Positions 25,009 through 34,212 of a stretch of DNA of 64,000 bases are shown piece by piece. The notes under the pieces are model-generated. The model was given only the letters and a program-made list of their open reading frames with translations, was not told the DNA's origin and ran no database searches. Each line of letters begins with the position of its first letter. The stretch's first letter is position 1. The position numbers were made by a program, and so were the translations under genes. Where the stretch lies: positions 57,509 through 121,508 of the forward strand of contig JAQTTG010000007.1 of assembly GCA_028710885.1 (NCBI GenBank), read 5' to 3'. Origin of the DNA: Sulfuricurvum sp. Its GTDB lineage: Bacteria > Campylobacterota > Campylobacteria > Campylobacterales > Sulfurimonadaceae.

Positions 25009-26133
25009 ATGGTAAGTGAACAAATACGGTGGAATGAAAAAACTAGTTGGCAGGGTATTGATGAATCACTGGCATCCAAACGAGATTTGGTATTGGTATT
25101 TTTTGATCATCCTGATTGTTTGACTCAGGAGTGGTATCAGGAGCTGAGTCGTCACTATCCTAATGCTATTATTGCTGGAGCGAGTAGTTCGGGTAGCGTT
25201 TTGGAGACGACAATCAGTGATAACGATGCAGTGGCTACGGCAATAACTTTTGAACGATCTCGAGTACAATGCACATCTAAAAAAGTTGCCGACTTTTCAA
25301 ATATGGAAGCTTTGGGTTCAGCCCTCGGGCAAGATCTATTAGCCGATCAGCTGCGGCACGTTTTTATTCTATCAGATGGTTTGATGGTGAACGGAAGCGA
25401 ATTGGCTCGAGGGTTATCTCATGTTTTACCGGATGGCGTCAGTATTACGGGGGGTATGGCTGGAGATGGGACACGATTTGAAAAAACTTATGTTATAGCT
25501 CAAGGTGGGGCAGAAACAGGAGTTGTTGCAGCAATTGGTATTTATGGAGAGACCCTTCGTGCACGAAGCGGATGTTCAGCTGGATGGGAAGAATTTGGAG
25601 CAGAACGTCGCATTACTCATGCTGAGGGGAATGTTCTTTATAGTATTGATGACAGACCGGCTCTTGAGCTTTATAAAAGCTATCTGGGAGAATTTGCGGC
25701 GGATCTTCCGGGAAGTGGATTGCGTTTCCCTATGAGTGTTCGCAACAATCCTGATTCTACCCCATTGATTCGTACGCTTCTTGCTGTGGATGAAGAAAAG
25801 CAAAGCTTGACGTTTGCGGGAGATATTCCAAGCGGCGGATTGTGTCGATTGATGAAGACGAATATGGATAAACTGATTGAGCATGCAGGATTGGCGGCGG
25901 AAGCGTCTAAAATGGGGCATGAAGAAGAGTGTCTTGTATTGTTGGTCAGTTGCGTAGGAAGACGTCTGGTGTTGGGACAATTGTGTGAAGAAGAGCTTGA
26001 AATCATTCGTGAAACAATGGGTGATAAAGCGGTCATAACCGGATTTTATTCATATGGGGAGTTGTCAGAAGTTGGTGAAGCACGTTGTTCTCTCCATAAT
26101 CAAACAATGACCCTGGTAAGTATTTACGAATAG
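25009..26133 (+). CDS. FIST-domain sensory protein
   Basis: A 374-residue soluble protein with FIST N and C domains: AIIAGASSSGSVLE, AVATAITFERSRVQ, VSITGGMAGDGTRFEKTYV, GVVAAIGIYGETL, EGNVLYSIDDRPALELYKSYLG and the C-terminal LVLLVSCVGRRLVLGQ, AVITGFYSYGELSE. FIST domains are predicted small-molecule (possibly amino-acid) sensors. They are commonly encoded next to a soluble histidine kinase, exactly as here (kinase 8 nt downstream). It has no signal peptide or membrane segment. A good AGGAG site precedes the ATG. Confidence 0.92.
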   Translation: MVSEQIRWNEKTSWQGIDESLASKRDLVLVFFDHPDCLTQEWYQELSRHYPNAIIAGASSSGSVLETTISDNDAVATAITFERSRVQCTSKKVADFSNMEALGSALGQDLLADQLRHVFILSDGLMVNGSELARGLSHVLPDGVSITGGMAGDGTRFEKTYVIAQGGAETGVVAAIGIYGETLRARSGCSAGWEEFGAERRITHAEGNVLYSIDDRPALELYKSYLGEFAADLPGSGLRFPMSVRNNPDSTPLIRTLLAVDEEKQSLTFAGDIPSGGLCRLMKTNMDKLIEHAGLAAEASKMGHEEECLVLLVSCVGRRLVLGQLCEEELEIIRETMGDKAVITGFYSYGELSEVGEARCSLHNQTMTLVSIYE

Positions 26134-26141
26134 GGATATTT

Positions 26142-27116
26142 ATGGGAGAATTGCCATACCATCGTTTATTAATTCGTCAGATGCGTCGTTTTGTTCGACC
26201 TGAATTAGTAGATGAGTTGGGACCATTTTTGGCAACTATCAGCGAATTTTATGATCAAGCTGAAAAAGAGCGACGACTTTTAGAGCATACTCTCGATGTC
26301 AGTTCCAAAGAGTTGGAAGGGGCAAACCGTTCACTTAGAGAGCAGTATGAAGCATTAAAAATGCAAGAAGAATTAAGAAACTCTAGAGATAAAGCGATCA
26401 TAGAGATGGAGCAAGCAAAAGAGGCAAATCGTGCAAAAGATGCGTTTCTTTCTAATATGAGTCATGAATTACGTACACCTCTTAATGCGATTATAGGGTT
26501 TTCTCAGATATTGATGGCGAAACCGGATACCCCAAATTCTGTCAAATTATTTGTTGATAAAATTCATATTGCAGGTAAAAATCTTTTATCATTAGTCAAT
26601 ACTATTTTGGATTTTTCAAAAATTGAAGCTGGAAAAATGGAAATAGAAGCTACGGTATTCTCGATGAATGAGTTGATACGTGAAGCAAATGTTATGGTCG
26701 AGTCGATGGCAGAAAAAAAGTTTGTAGATATTTCAAATGAGATTGAGGAGAGTGTGTCCATTTCTGCTGATCGTCAGTTGATAAAGCAAGTGATTGTCAA
26801 TTTATTGAGCAACGCGGTGAAGTTCTCTCCCGAAAAAGGGTTGATTCGTATAGTGCATGAGTACGATAGTCAATTTGAAAGATTTTGTGTGATAGATCAT
26901 GGATATGGAATCCCAAAAGATAAGCTAGAAACGTTGTTTGATCCGTTTGTTCAAATCAGAGAACATCAACAAGACGCGATCAAGGGGACAGGATTGGGGC
27001 TTACAATTGTGAAGAATATTGTTGAGTTGCATGGTGGAACAATATGGGTAGAGAGTATAGTCGGAGAAGGAAGCCGCTTTTGTTTTAGTATTCCTAAAGA
27101 GAAAGAGCGCACGTAA
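26142..27116 (+). CDS. Soluble histidine kinase paired with the FIST sensor
   Basis: A 324-residue cytoplasmic kinase. The N-terminus LIRQMRRFVRPELVDELGPF and a coiled coil (ERRLLEHTLDVSSKELEGAN) form the partner-specific input region typical of FIST-linked kinases. HisKA (SNMSHELRTPLNAIIGFSQ) and HATPase (LLSNAVKFSPEKG, DHGYGIPKDK, GTGLGLTIVKNI) follow. The core is strikingly similar to that of the globin-coupled kinase two genes upstream (shared LVNTILDF-K-EAGK and GGTIWVES-like segments). The two kinases are therefore probably paralogues feeding the same regulators. It is last in the same-strand cluster, 8 nt after FIST. Confidence 0.93.
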   Translation: MGELPYHRLLIRQMRRFVRPELVDELGPFLATISEFYDQAEKERRLLEHTLDVSSKELEGANRSLREQYEALKMQEELRNSRDKAIIEMEQAKEANRAKDAFLSNMSHELRTPLNAIIGFSQILMAKPDTPNSVKLFVDKIHIAGKNLLSLVNTILDFSKIEAGKMEIEATVFSMNELIREANVMVESMAEKKFVDISNEIEESVSISADRQLIKQVIVNLLSNAVKFSPEKGLIRIVHEYDSQFERFCVIDHGYGIPKDKLETLFDPFVQIREHQQDAIKGTGLGLTIVKNIVELHGGTIWVESIVGEGSRFCFSIPKEKERT

Positions 27117-27150
27117 GGGCGAGGGAAACGGTATTTGTTTTAGTACTTCC

Positions 27151-27840
27151 CTAGAGTGGCAAATCGAAAAAATAAGCTAACCCGTAATAAATACTGTAAA
27201 TACCGTAGATGAGGATTGCCAGTGCCGCAATACGGTTCATTGTCTGACGAAATGCAATCTCTTTGAAAAAACTAACCGACTGACCGAGTGTGAGTAATGT
27301 CGGAACAGTTGCTAGACCAAATGCTGCCATAATCAATCCTCCGCTTACGATTGAGGCAGACGCAGCAGCTTTGGCAGCAAAAAAGAAAACAAATCCGCAA
27401 GGAAAAAATCCATTCATCAGTCCAAGTGCGAAAAAGCTTGTGATGCTTTTACTTTTTATGAGGCGGGAAAAGAGTGTTTTAAACAGGGGATTGGATGAAA
27501 ATGAGCGTTCAAGTATATGGATGAGCTTTGAGAGCCCGAACATCCCTAATGCTGTGATGATCATCACAGCTCCGGCAAAAATAAATAATGCGCCATGCAT
27601 TTGCATGCTCAGTGTAAAGAGTGAACCTATTCCTCCGAAAAATATTCCCAGCAGGGTATAAGAGCTGACGCGTCCGAGGTTATATGCTCCGTGGCGAATA
27701 AACTGGGAGCTTCGACTCATAGTGCTATCGATTTTTGTGGAACTGTAAGCAACGATGAATCCACCGCACATTCCGATGCAGTGTCCGAAACTTCCGGCAA
27801 ATGCGATCGTAATAATTGCCCACCATTCGATACTGCTCAT
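27151..27840 (-). CDS. TauE/SafE-family membrane protein, probably metal-related
   Basis: A 229-residue inner-membrane protein with about six helices. GSFGHCIGMCGGFIVAYSS is the two-cysteine signature of the SafE/DsbD-like subfamily, and LGLMNGFFPCGFVFFFAAKAA is a second conserved loop. Family members near cytochrome oxidase or copper genes are thought to act in metal export or oxidase maturation. It is divergent from a secreted heavy-metal-binding protein (27910-28173), and in some bacteria an HMA domain is fused directly to this membrane protein. Copper handling is therefore the best guess; sulfite export is less likely. Confidence 0.8.
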   Translation of the reverse strand: MSSIEWWAIITIAFAGSFGHCIGMCGGFIVAYSSTKIDSTMSRSSQFIRHGAYNLGRVSSYTLLGIFFGGIGSLFTLSMQMHGALFIFAGAVMIITALGMFGLSKLIHILERSFSSNPLFKTLFSRLIKSKSITSFFALGLMNGFFPCGFVFFFAAKAAASASIVSGGLIMAAFGLATVPTLLTLGQSVSFFKEIAFRQTMNRIAALAILIYGIYSIYYGLAYFFDLPL

Positions 27841-27909
27841 CTTGCTCCCTTAACACGCTTTTAACAAAGATATGAAACAATAGCATGAAATTATTAAAAA
27901 GGCTCGAAG

Positions 27910-28173
27910 ATGAAAAAAGTTTTATTGGCTATGGTGGCATTGGTATCAATCGTGGGTGCTGATGAATTGGTAAATCTCAAAATTGAGGGAATGATGTGTC
28001 CTGCATGTGTAAAAAATGTAAAAGGCTCATTAAATGATGTCAAAGGGGTCAAGGAATCTACTGTTTATCTCAAAGAGGGTAAGGCAGAAGTAAAAGCTGC
28101 TGAGGGCACAAAACCTGAGGCAATGTGCGATGCAGTTAAAAAAGCGGGTTATGGCTGTAGCGTCGCTAAATAA
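27910..28173 (+). CDS. Periplasmic heavy-metal-associated (HMA, MerP/CopZ-like) protein
   Basis: An 87-residue protein with a signal peptide (MKKVLLAMVALVSIVGA) and one HMA domain carrying the metal-binding motif GMMCPACV. The ferredoxin-like fold follows with VKGVKESTVYLKEGKAEV and a C-terminal KKAGYGC. It would bind Cu(I) or a similar soft metal in the periplasm. It is divergent from the TauE/SafE-like gene, 69 nt apart, suggesting shared regulation. Confidence 0.92.
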   Translation: MKKVLLAMVALVSIVGADELVNLKIEGMMCPACVKNVKGSLNDVKGVKESTVYLKEGKAEVKAAEGTKPEAMCDAVKKAGYGCSVAK

Positions 28174-29137
28174 AATATTTCTGCGCATCGTGGCGACTGA
28201 GGTCGCTCACGGTGGTTAGTTCTTCTTCGCCAAACAATAGTGTTTGTTCCCCCTCAAAGTCCTGCTTACAATACGCTAACATCAGTTTTGCCGCTAACAC
28301 TTTATCGTTATCGCTCGCATTGCGCGAGATGAGGCAATGAGGGCCGAAAAGTTTGGTGGTGATGTGAAGGAATTTAGAATTTTCGATCCCCTCTAATATC
28401 TCGTTATCTTCCGCATTGCGTCCGATGATGAGTTTTGCCCTCTCTGGTAGCCGCAGTTGGCGACCGTATTTAAGCGTCGGTATATCCTCTACGCTAAAGG
28501 TATCGTGAGCGATAAAATCGCGGATTTTATTGGAGAACTTTTCATCGGTAAGGAGACACCCTCCCCCTGGTGCTTCGTAGTCTTTGAGTCCAAATTGAAC
28601 AGCAAGCTCCATTTGACGATCACGATTGCGTCCGTTGATACTTTCGAGTTTTTCACGATTTACCCACCCTTGCGTTTCTGGGATGGTCGGTGTTAGTAAT
28701 TGAGCGCTCAAGGGGCGGAGGAGTAATCCCTCGCAGTCACTGAGATTGAGTACTTTTTGGAGTGATTCGCTGTTTTGGCTCATCGGACGCTGTCCTAACA
28801 CTTCGCCGCTGATAAGAAAACTCGCCCCCCACTCTTCCATTACCCGTTTGGCGACTTCAAACATTTTGGCATGACAATCGATACAGGGGTTGAAATTTTT
28901 TCCGTAGCCGTATTTTGGACTAAAGAGCACTTCGCGGATGTATTCGTCACGAATATCGACGCTCCGAAATTCGGCACCGATTTGCTCACACATGTTGAGC
29001 ATGTGAGCGAGGCGGTCTTTGGTTGAACCGAATCCTGTATTGATGTTGCAGGCGATCACTTCGATCCCCTGATCGATGAGGAGTTTTGCTGCAATGGTAG
29101 AGTCGAGACCGCCGCTGAAAAGGGCTATGGCTTTCAT
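28166..29137 (-). CDS. PP-loop ATPase, tRNA-thiolation-like
   Basis: About 323 residues. The PP-loop motif IALFSGGLDSTIAAKLL is followed by VIACNINTGFGSTKDRL, NPCIDCHAKMF with a CxxC, LISGEVLGQRPMSQ and APGGGCLLTDEKFSNKI. It belongs with MnmA/ThiI-like and related adenylating enzymes that thiolate tRNA or activate a carboxyl; the exact substrate is unknown. The ATG at 29137 (MKAIALFSGG) is preferred over the track's TTG because the PP-loop strand begins right there. Its 3' end overlaps the HMA gene by 8 nt (convergent). Confidence 0.82.
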   Translation of the reverse strand: MKAIALFSGGLDSTIAAKLLIDQGIEVIACNINTGFGSTKDRLAHMLNMCEQIGAEFRSVDIRDEYIREVLFSPKYGYGKNFNPCIDCHAKMFEVAKRVMEEWGASFLISGEVLGQRPMSQNSESLQKVLNLSDCEGLLLRPLSAQLLTPTIPETQGWVNREKLESINGRNRDRQMELAVQFGLKDYEAPGGGCLLTDEKFSNKIRDFIAHDTFSVEDIPTLKYGRQLRLPERAKLIIGRNAEDNEILEGIENSKFLHITTKLFGPHCLISRNASDNDKVLAAKLMLAYCKQDFEGEQTLLFGEEELTTVSDLSRHDAQKYFI

Positions 29138-29164
29138 TTGTGTTCCTAACGCAATCGGAATCAA

Positions 29165-29242
29165 ATCCCGATTACTACGCTAACGCTGTGTTTGCCTCGG
29201 CGGCAAGCCCACGTACGCTTGCGTACTTGTTTAATTTTGATA
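29165..29242 (-). other. Hairpin-rich spacer downstream of dnaG
   Basis: In ~78 nt there are several small inverted repeats: GTACGC-TT-GCGTAC (29213-29226), TTGCC-tcggc-GGCAA just before it, and an imperfect GCTAACGC repeat. None has a clear T-run. It may end the dnaG transcript or be a short dispersed element; no function is assigned. Confidence 0.4.
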
Positions 29243-30889
29243 TTATGTGAGCGGGACGAGTTCACCCCGTTTGAGGCGTTCGATTTTGTCCCGAAATTGA
29301 CGTATTAAGTACGATTTTTGATCGAATGATACCGTATTTTGGGTAGTGATTTTCTTGAGCTCACGGTTATAATGGGCGGTTAAAAAGGTGATAAGTTCAG
29401 CCTTTAATCCATCATCTCCCTCAAAAGAATGAATACGAGTATCCATCATAAGTGCACTCAACTGCGGATCATTTGTTTTGCCTTGAAGTGCAGCTTCAAA
29501 TTCAGAGGCATGATATAGAAGCATTGAAGTATCAATAAAATCGAGGAGTGAATCGGTAATATGGGGGCGTTCAAGGATAGTTTTAATCAATCCCAATTCC
29601 CAGTTATCGTAATTTGAGAATGAAATAGGTTTTGCATTGGCTGTTTGTGTAGAGCCTAATCGGATCATAGCCGGAGATGTTCCCGGAATTCTAGACGCAA
29701 CATAGGGACGATATTCTTCTTGAGAAAGTGGGGCAAGTGTTTTTAAAAAAGCGATGCTCTCGTGTAATGCAGTTTCTTTGGCTTTAGGATCTTGAAGATC
29801 ATAGACACTAATCATCTCTGTAATAACAAATTCGATAAAAGGGATAGGACGGTGCAGAAGAGCATTTAGCTGTTCAATCTGGCCATTTTTGATCATATCA
29901 GCGGGGTCAAGCCCCCCCTCAAAGAGGATAACGCCACCATCAAATCCCGAAGAGCTGAGAAGCTTGGATGCTTTGAACGCTGCGGCACGCCCCGCTTTGT
30001 CCCCATCGTACGCCAAAAATATTTTTGGTTCCCCTTTGCGCAATAGCGGTAAATGCTCGGCAGTAAGGGCGGTTCCAAGTGTTGCGACGGCGTGAGTAAA
30101 TCCTGCTTGATGGAGCATTACGACATCGAGATACCCCTCAGTGACAATGATCTCACGGCGGCGGTAGATCGCTTCACGGGCGAGATGGTAGGCGTAGAGG
30201 AGACGCGATTTGTTGAAAATAGCGCTTTGGGAGGAGTTGACGTATTTGGCTTGATGTCCAGTAATGGTGCGCCCGCCGAAACCGACGATGGCACCGCTGG
30301 TGGAGTGGATCGGGAAAGTAATCCTCTCGATAAAGCGGGCAAATAATCGCCCCTCTTCCCCTCGTCCTATGGCACCTTGCTCGATTGCTTCGGGGGTAGA
30401 TAATTTACGTTGCTCTAAAAATCGTAGTGTCTCAGGAGAGGTTGGGGCATACCCGATTCCGAATCGTTCGATACTGGAAGCGTAGATGCCCCGATCATGG
30501 AGGTAAGTCATCGCCGTCTTATTTTGTTCCAAAAGTTTTTGGTACCAGTCGTTAAGGGTTTCGAGAAGGTTGGAACGTTTTTTTTGTTTGGTATCGTCGG
30601 TATAGTGGAGGGTAAAGTTAGTCGATGCGGCGAGTTTTTCGATCGCTTCAGGGTAGCTGAGCTTTTCGTATTCCATAACGAAATTGATCGAATCTCCTCC
30701 TGCTCCACATCCAAAACAGTGATATTTTTGACGGCTAGGATTGACAGTAAAGCTGGGAGATTTCTCATCGTGAAACGGGCAGGGTGCTTTAAAGCTGCTT
30801 CCTGCACGCTTTAGCTCGATATAAGAGCCGACGACATCAACAATATCAAGTCGGGCTTTGAGCGCCTCTATAGAGTCTTGGGTTATCAT
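29243..30889 (-). CDS. dnaG: DNA primase DnaG
   Basis: A 548-residue primase. The N-terminal zinc finger CPFHDEKSPSFTVNPSRQKY...CFGCGAGGD carries Cys-His-Cys-Cys ligands. The RNA-polymerase core contains ERFGIGYAP and VVGFGGRTI, and the TOPRIM fold has IIVTEGYLDVVMLHQ and IFLAYDGDKAGRAAAFKA. A shorter C-terminal helicase-binding region ends the protein. It synthesises RNA primers for replication. It is encoded 25 nt after the chemoreceptor gene on the same strand and lacks the usual rpsU-dnaG-rpoD arrangement, although rpsU lies nearby at 32708 on the opposite strand. Confidence 0.97.
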   Translation of the reverse strand: MITQDSIEALKARLDIVDVVGSYIELKRAGSSFKAPCPFHDEKSPSFTVNPSRQKYHCFGCGAGGDSINFVMEYEKLSYPEAIEKLAASTNFTLHYTDDTKQKKRSNLLETLNDWYQKLLEQNKTAMTYLHDRGIYASSIERFGIGYAPTSPETLRFLEQRKLSTPEAIEQGAIGRGEEGRLFARFIERITFPIHSTSGAIVGFGGRTITGHQAKYVNSSQSAIFNKSRLLYAYHLAREAIYRRREIIVTEGYLDVVMLHQAGFTHAVATLGTALTAEHLPLLRKGEPKIFLAYDGDKAGRAAAFKASKLLSSSGFDGGVILFEGGLDPADMIKNGQIEQLNALLHRPIPFIEFVITEMISVYDLQDPKAKETALHESIAFLKTLAPLSQEEYRPYVASRIPGTSPAMIRLGSTQTANAKPISFSNYDNWELGLIKTILERPHITDSLLDFIDTSMLLYHASEFEAALQGKTNDPQLSALMMDTRIHSFEGDDGLKAELITFLTAHYNRELKKITTQNTVSFDQKSYLIRQFRDKIERLKRGELVPLT

Positions 30890-30914
30890 AAAGCTATTTT
30901 AGCGAAAAGGTGCT

Positions 30915-32582
30915 TTATTGATGTGTTTTAAATTGTCCTAATTGTGTGTAGAGTGCATTAGCAGAGGTTGCAATCTGGGAGACAATCGTCGAAAGTTCCT
31001 GCATTGATTTCTCATCATTGGTCGTGATACTTTCGAGACCTTCCATTTGTAAAAGCATGGAGTCAATATGGCGAGCTATGGTTTGAGAATTGGTGACGCT
31101 TTGTGCAGTGAGTGTGTTCGTTTGCTCCATTGCACTGACTGTCGCACTGATATCTTTATCCACCCGTTCGGATATGGTGGTAACATTTTTCATTGCATCG
31201 GTATTGTGATGCATCTGATCGGTGGCATCTGAAATGCTTTGAACAATGATGTTGATGGTTCCGTTAATCTCAACTAAACTGTGCTGGGTTTTTTCGGCAA
31301 GTTGACGAACCTCATCAGCAACAACGGCAAAGCCACGTCCATGTTCTCCTGCTCGTGCTGCCTCGATAGCGGCATTGAGTGCAAGTAAATTGGTTTGATC
31401 GGCAATATCACCGATTACCGATAGGATTTTTCTCACTTGGGATGCTTCGGTATTGAGTTGTTGCAGTTTATTGCCCAATTCTGCTTCGAGCTGTGTGCTG
31501 TGTAAAATCGTTTCAAGCAGGGTTGAGAGCTCTTTTTTTCCATGATGCAGCTGTTCGAGTGCGCAGTTCATTGTTTCTAATGTCACAGTAAAATTACTTA
31601 CCCCCTGATCCACAATGATTTGAACGGATCGTGCTTGTTCGGAAGTAGCATGGGTTATTTGGTGACTTTCGTGAACCCTTTTATTTATTTGTGTATTGAT
31701 CGTATCGAGTTCTCTTGCCGCATCCAAATTTGCAGAGGCAATCTCTTTGGAATGTGAAATTGAGTGTTCTATCTCTTCGACAAAACGGTTGAGTGTATTC
31801 ATCATTACTCCCGTCTCATCACGGGTAAACCCGCAAAAAGATTTGGTTAGATTAAAAAGGTCAGTTTTGAGTTCTTTTATGAGATTTTTAACGGGGCGTG
31901 TAACCTGAGCTACCAATAGGGTGATGTTAAGGGCTGAAATCGCGATACCGATCAGGGCTACTACGATGTTTTTACTCAAGAGCGTTGAGAGATTAAGCTG
32001 TGGAACTGAATGGAGCAATATGGCATTGAGTAAGACGAGCAATACGATATTGCCCAGTACAGTCGTAAATATAGCAAGAACCATTTTTTTTCCAAAGGAG
32101 ATAAACGGATACCGTTCACTTAACGGAACGCGTATAACCCACTCTTCGAGACGGATAACAAATAAGATAAACACAGGAATAATAAAGAGGAGCAAAAGGG
32201 GAAGAACTGCCAGTTCCGCCAATATAAAGCGATCAAACGCAATAAATGGTTTTCCCCATAATACGACCGCAGGGCCCAAAGAGTTATAAAGCAACTGACC
32301 TATTAAAAACCAATAAGGGAGTTTGGAGATAATATCGGCGGCTTCTTCACGATTGCCGGTACCATGCATAAGGGTTTCAACTCGAACCAATGCATTGTTA
32401 AATCCAAATATCATGATGGTAGTGGCAATGACCATGTATATCGCCATAGGCAAAGAAATTAAAATGGCTATCAGCTCATCAAAACTGAATAGATGAGAAA
32501 AAGCTAATAAAAAAACCCAAACGATTGGAGGAATCATCATTCCGATAAAAACAAGCCACATTAATCTTTTTCGTGGATTCAT
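30915..32582 (-). CDS. Methyl-accepting chemotaxis protein with multi-helix membrane sensor
   Basis: A 555-residue chemoreceptor. The N-terminal ~240 residues contain about six transmembrane helices, with no large periplasmic ligand domain. HAMP-like [16 protein letters not shown] follows, then a long helical signalling domain with the hairpin tip [35 protein letters not shown]. The tip is the contact for CheA/CheW. No C-terminal CheR-tether pentapeptide is seen. The polytopic membrane input suggests sensing within the membrane or via a partner, for example redox or energy state (inference). It is followed by dnaG after 25 nt. Confidence 0.92.
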   Translation of the reverse strand: MNPRKRLMWLVFIGMMIPPIVWVFLLAFSHLFSFDELIAILISLPMAIYMVIATTIMIFGFNNALVRVETLMHGTGNREEAADIISKLPYWFLIGQLLYNSLGPAVVLWGKPFIAFDRFILAELAVLPLLLLFIIPVFILFVIRLEEWVIRVPLSERYPFISFGKKMVLAIFTTVLGNIVLLVLLNAILLHSVPQLNLSTLLSKNIVVALIGIAISALNITLLVAQVTRPVKNLIKELKTDLFNLTKSFCGFTRDETGVMMNTLNRFVEEIEHSISHSKEIASANLDAARELDTINTQINKRVHESHQITHATSEQARSVQIIVDQGVSNFTVTLETMNCALEQLHHGKKELSTLLETILHSTQLEAELGNKLQQLNTEASQVRKILSVIGDIADQTNLLALNAAIEAARAGEHGRGFAVVADEVRQLAEKTQHSLVEINGTINIIVQSISDATDQMHHNTDAMKNVTTISERVDKDISATVSAMEQTNTLTAQSVTNSQTIARHIDSMLLQMEGLESITTNDEKSMQELSTIVSQIATSANALYTQLGQFKTHQ

Positions 32583-32663
32583 TATATTCCCTCTTCTTAT
32601 AGGCTGTTAAATAATAATATCAAACAATAGTATAAAAAACACCTTATCCACTAAAAAACATGC

Positions 32664-32669
32664 TATACT
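32664..32669 (+). promoter_or_regulatory. rpsU -10 element
   Basis: TGCTATACT is an extended -10 (TATACT at 32664-32669) about 38 nt before the rpsU start. The upstream region is AT-rich with no convincing -35. Confidence 0.5.
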
Positions 32670-32707
32670 TCGCGTTCAAAATTTTAAATAGAAAGTGGGT
32701 GATGTGA

Positions 32708-32920
32708 ATGCCTGGTATTATCTTACGTCAAGATGATAATTTTGATGCTGCTTATCGCCGTTTCAAGAAACAAACAGATCGTAATCTGATTGTTACTGAA
32801 GCTCGTGCTCGTCGTAACCATGTTACAGAGACCGAAAAACGTAAACAGTTCAAAATCAGCGCTCGCAAGAAGATGTTAAAACGTCTCTATATGATGCGAC
32901 GTTACGAATCTCGCCTGTAA
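32708..32920 (+). CDS. rpsU: 30S ribosomal protein S21
   Basis: A 70-residue, strongly basic protein. It contains the conserved [15 protein letters not shown] segment and a C-terminal Arg/Lys-rich tail ([18 protein letters not shown]), as in S21. It binds the 30S platform near the 3' end of 16S rRNA and helps initiation. It is monocistronic, with its own -10 and a strong terminator. Confidence 0.97.
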   Translation: MPGIILRQDDNFDAAYRRFKKQTDRNLIVTEARARRNHVTETEKRKQFKISARKKMLKRLYMMRRYESRL

Positions 32921-32923
32921 TTT

Positions 32924-32941
32924 CTTGCGCTTCGGCGCGAG
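32924..32941 (+). terminator. rpsU terminator
   Basis: CTTGCGC-TTCG-GCGCGAG is a 7-bp stem closed by a stable UUCG tetraloop, four bases after the rpsU stop. It is followed by a T-rich stretch ending in CTCCTTTTT, with a second small hairpin (GAGAG-TTA-CTCTC) overlapping its end. Confidence 0.75.
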
Positions 32942-33044
32942 AGTTACTCTCTTCATTATTTCTCCTTTTTACGCTCTAAATAACAAAACCTTTACTAACC
33001 CTGTGATAAACTTCGTGTAATAAATTCTGCACAAGGCTATACCC

Positions 33045-34208
33045 ATGCTCTTTAGCGCACCTCTTAAAAATAATTCCAAAAAAATCATGTTGTTGGGTTC
33101 GGGCGAACTCGGTAAAGAAGTGGCAATCGAGGCACAGCGCTTAGGGATCGAAGTGGTCGCGGTGGATCGTTATGCTCATGCTCCCGCTCATCTTGTTGCT
33201 AACCGCTCTCATGTAGTGAATATGCAAGACAAAGAAGCGGTGTTAAAAATAATCCGTAAAGAGAAACCGGATTATATTTTGCCAGAGATTGAAGCGATCA
33301 GCATCGATGCACTGTTTGCTGCTGAAGCGGAAGGGTTTTGCGTGATCCCGAACGCGGAAGCGGTCAACAAAACAATGAACCGTAAAAATATCCGCCGTTT
33401 TGCGAGTGAAGAGTTAGGACTTAAAACAAGCCGTTATCATTTTGTGAGCACCTATGAGGATATGTGCAGTGCAGCGGAAGACGTCGGATTCCCGTGTGTG
33501 ATCAAGCCGGTAATGAGTTCTTCGGGTCATGGGCAAAGTATCGCCCACAGTCCGTTTGATTTGGAAAACTCATGGGAGATTGCCAAAGAGGCGCGCGGGG
33601 ATGCGAGCGAGCTGATCGTCGAAGAGTTTGTCCATTTTGATTACGAAATTACTTTGCTAACCGCACGTAATGGTGTAGAAACAGTATTTTGTGAGCCGAT
33701 CGGGCATATCCAAAAAGACGGTGATTATATCTACAGCTGGCAACCGATGCAGATGTCCAAAAAAGCACTCAAACGTTCTCAAAAAATTGCGAAAGCGATT
33801 ACGGATGGTTTGGGTGGTAAAGGATTGTTTGGTGTAGAGCTATTTGTCTCCGGTGATGAGGTCTATTTCAGTGAAGTGAGTCCTAGACCGCATGATACGG
33901 GGATGGTAACCCTCATCACTCAAAGCCAAAGCGAATTTGCCCTTCATGTTCGTGCAGTCCTTGGACTTCCTCTTGGATTTACCTTCTACGGCGACGGTGC
34001 GAGTGCAGCGTTCAAATCAAATGTCGAGTCACATGAACCGGTGATCGATGTCGCCGATGAGCTGTTTGATGATAACAGTTTTGTCCGTGTGTTTGGAAAA
34101 CCTGAAGCGCATGTCGGACGACGTATGGCGGTAGTGCTGGTGTTTGATAAAGTAAACAAAGCGATGAAAAAAGCGAAAAAATTGATCAAAAAAATCAAGG
34201 ACGCTTAA
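33045..34208 (+). CDS. purT: Formate-dependent phosphoribosylglycinamide formyltransferase PurT
   Basis: A 387-residue ATP-grasp enzyme. It has [21 protein letters not shown] at the N-terminus, the ATP-grasp loop [59 protein letters not shown] and a small C-terminal domain. It makes formyl-GAR from GAR, formate and ATP in purine synthesis, the folate-independent alternative to PurN. It is followed 4 nt later by a 2-hydroxyacid dehydrogenase gene. Length is normal for the family (~390). Confidence 0.96.
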   Translation: MLFSAPLKNNSKKIMLLGSGELGKEVAIEAQRLGIEVVAVDRYAHAPAHLVANRSHVVNMQDKEAVLKIIRKEKPDYILPEIEAISIDALFAAEAEGFCVIPNAEAVNKTMNRKNIRRFASEELGLKTSRYHFVSTYEDMCSAAEDVGFPCVIKPVMSSSGHGQSIAHSPFDLENSWEIAKEARGDASELIVEEFVHFDYEITLLTARNGVETVFCEPIGHIQKDGDYIYSWQPMQMSKKALKRSQKIAKAITDGLGGKGLFGVELFVSGDEVYFSEVSPRPHDTGMVTLITQSQSEFALHVRAVLGLPLGFTFYGDGASAAFKSNVESHEPVIDVADELFDDNSFVRVFGKPEAHVGRRMAVVLVFDKVNKAMKKAKKLIKKIKDA

Positions 34209-34212
34209 TCGG

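Noticed and set aside
27122-27152. AGGGAA...TTCCCT as a bidirectional terminator between the FIST-linked kinase and the TauE/SafE gene
   Set aside because: The stem is 6 bp with a loop of ~19 nt, too weak to claim.
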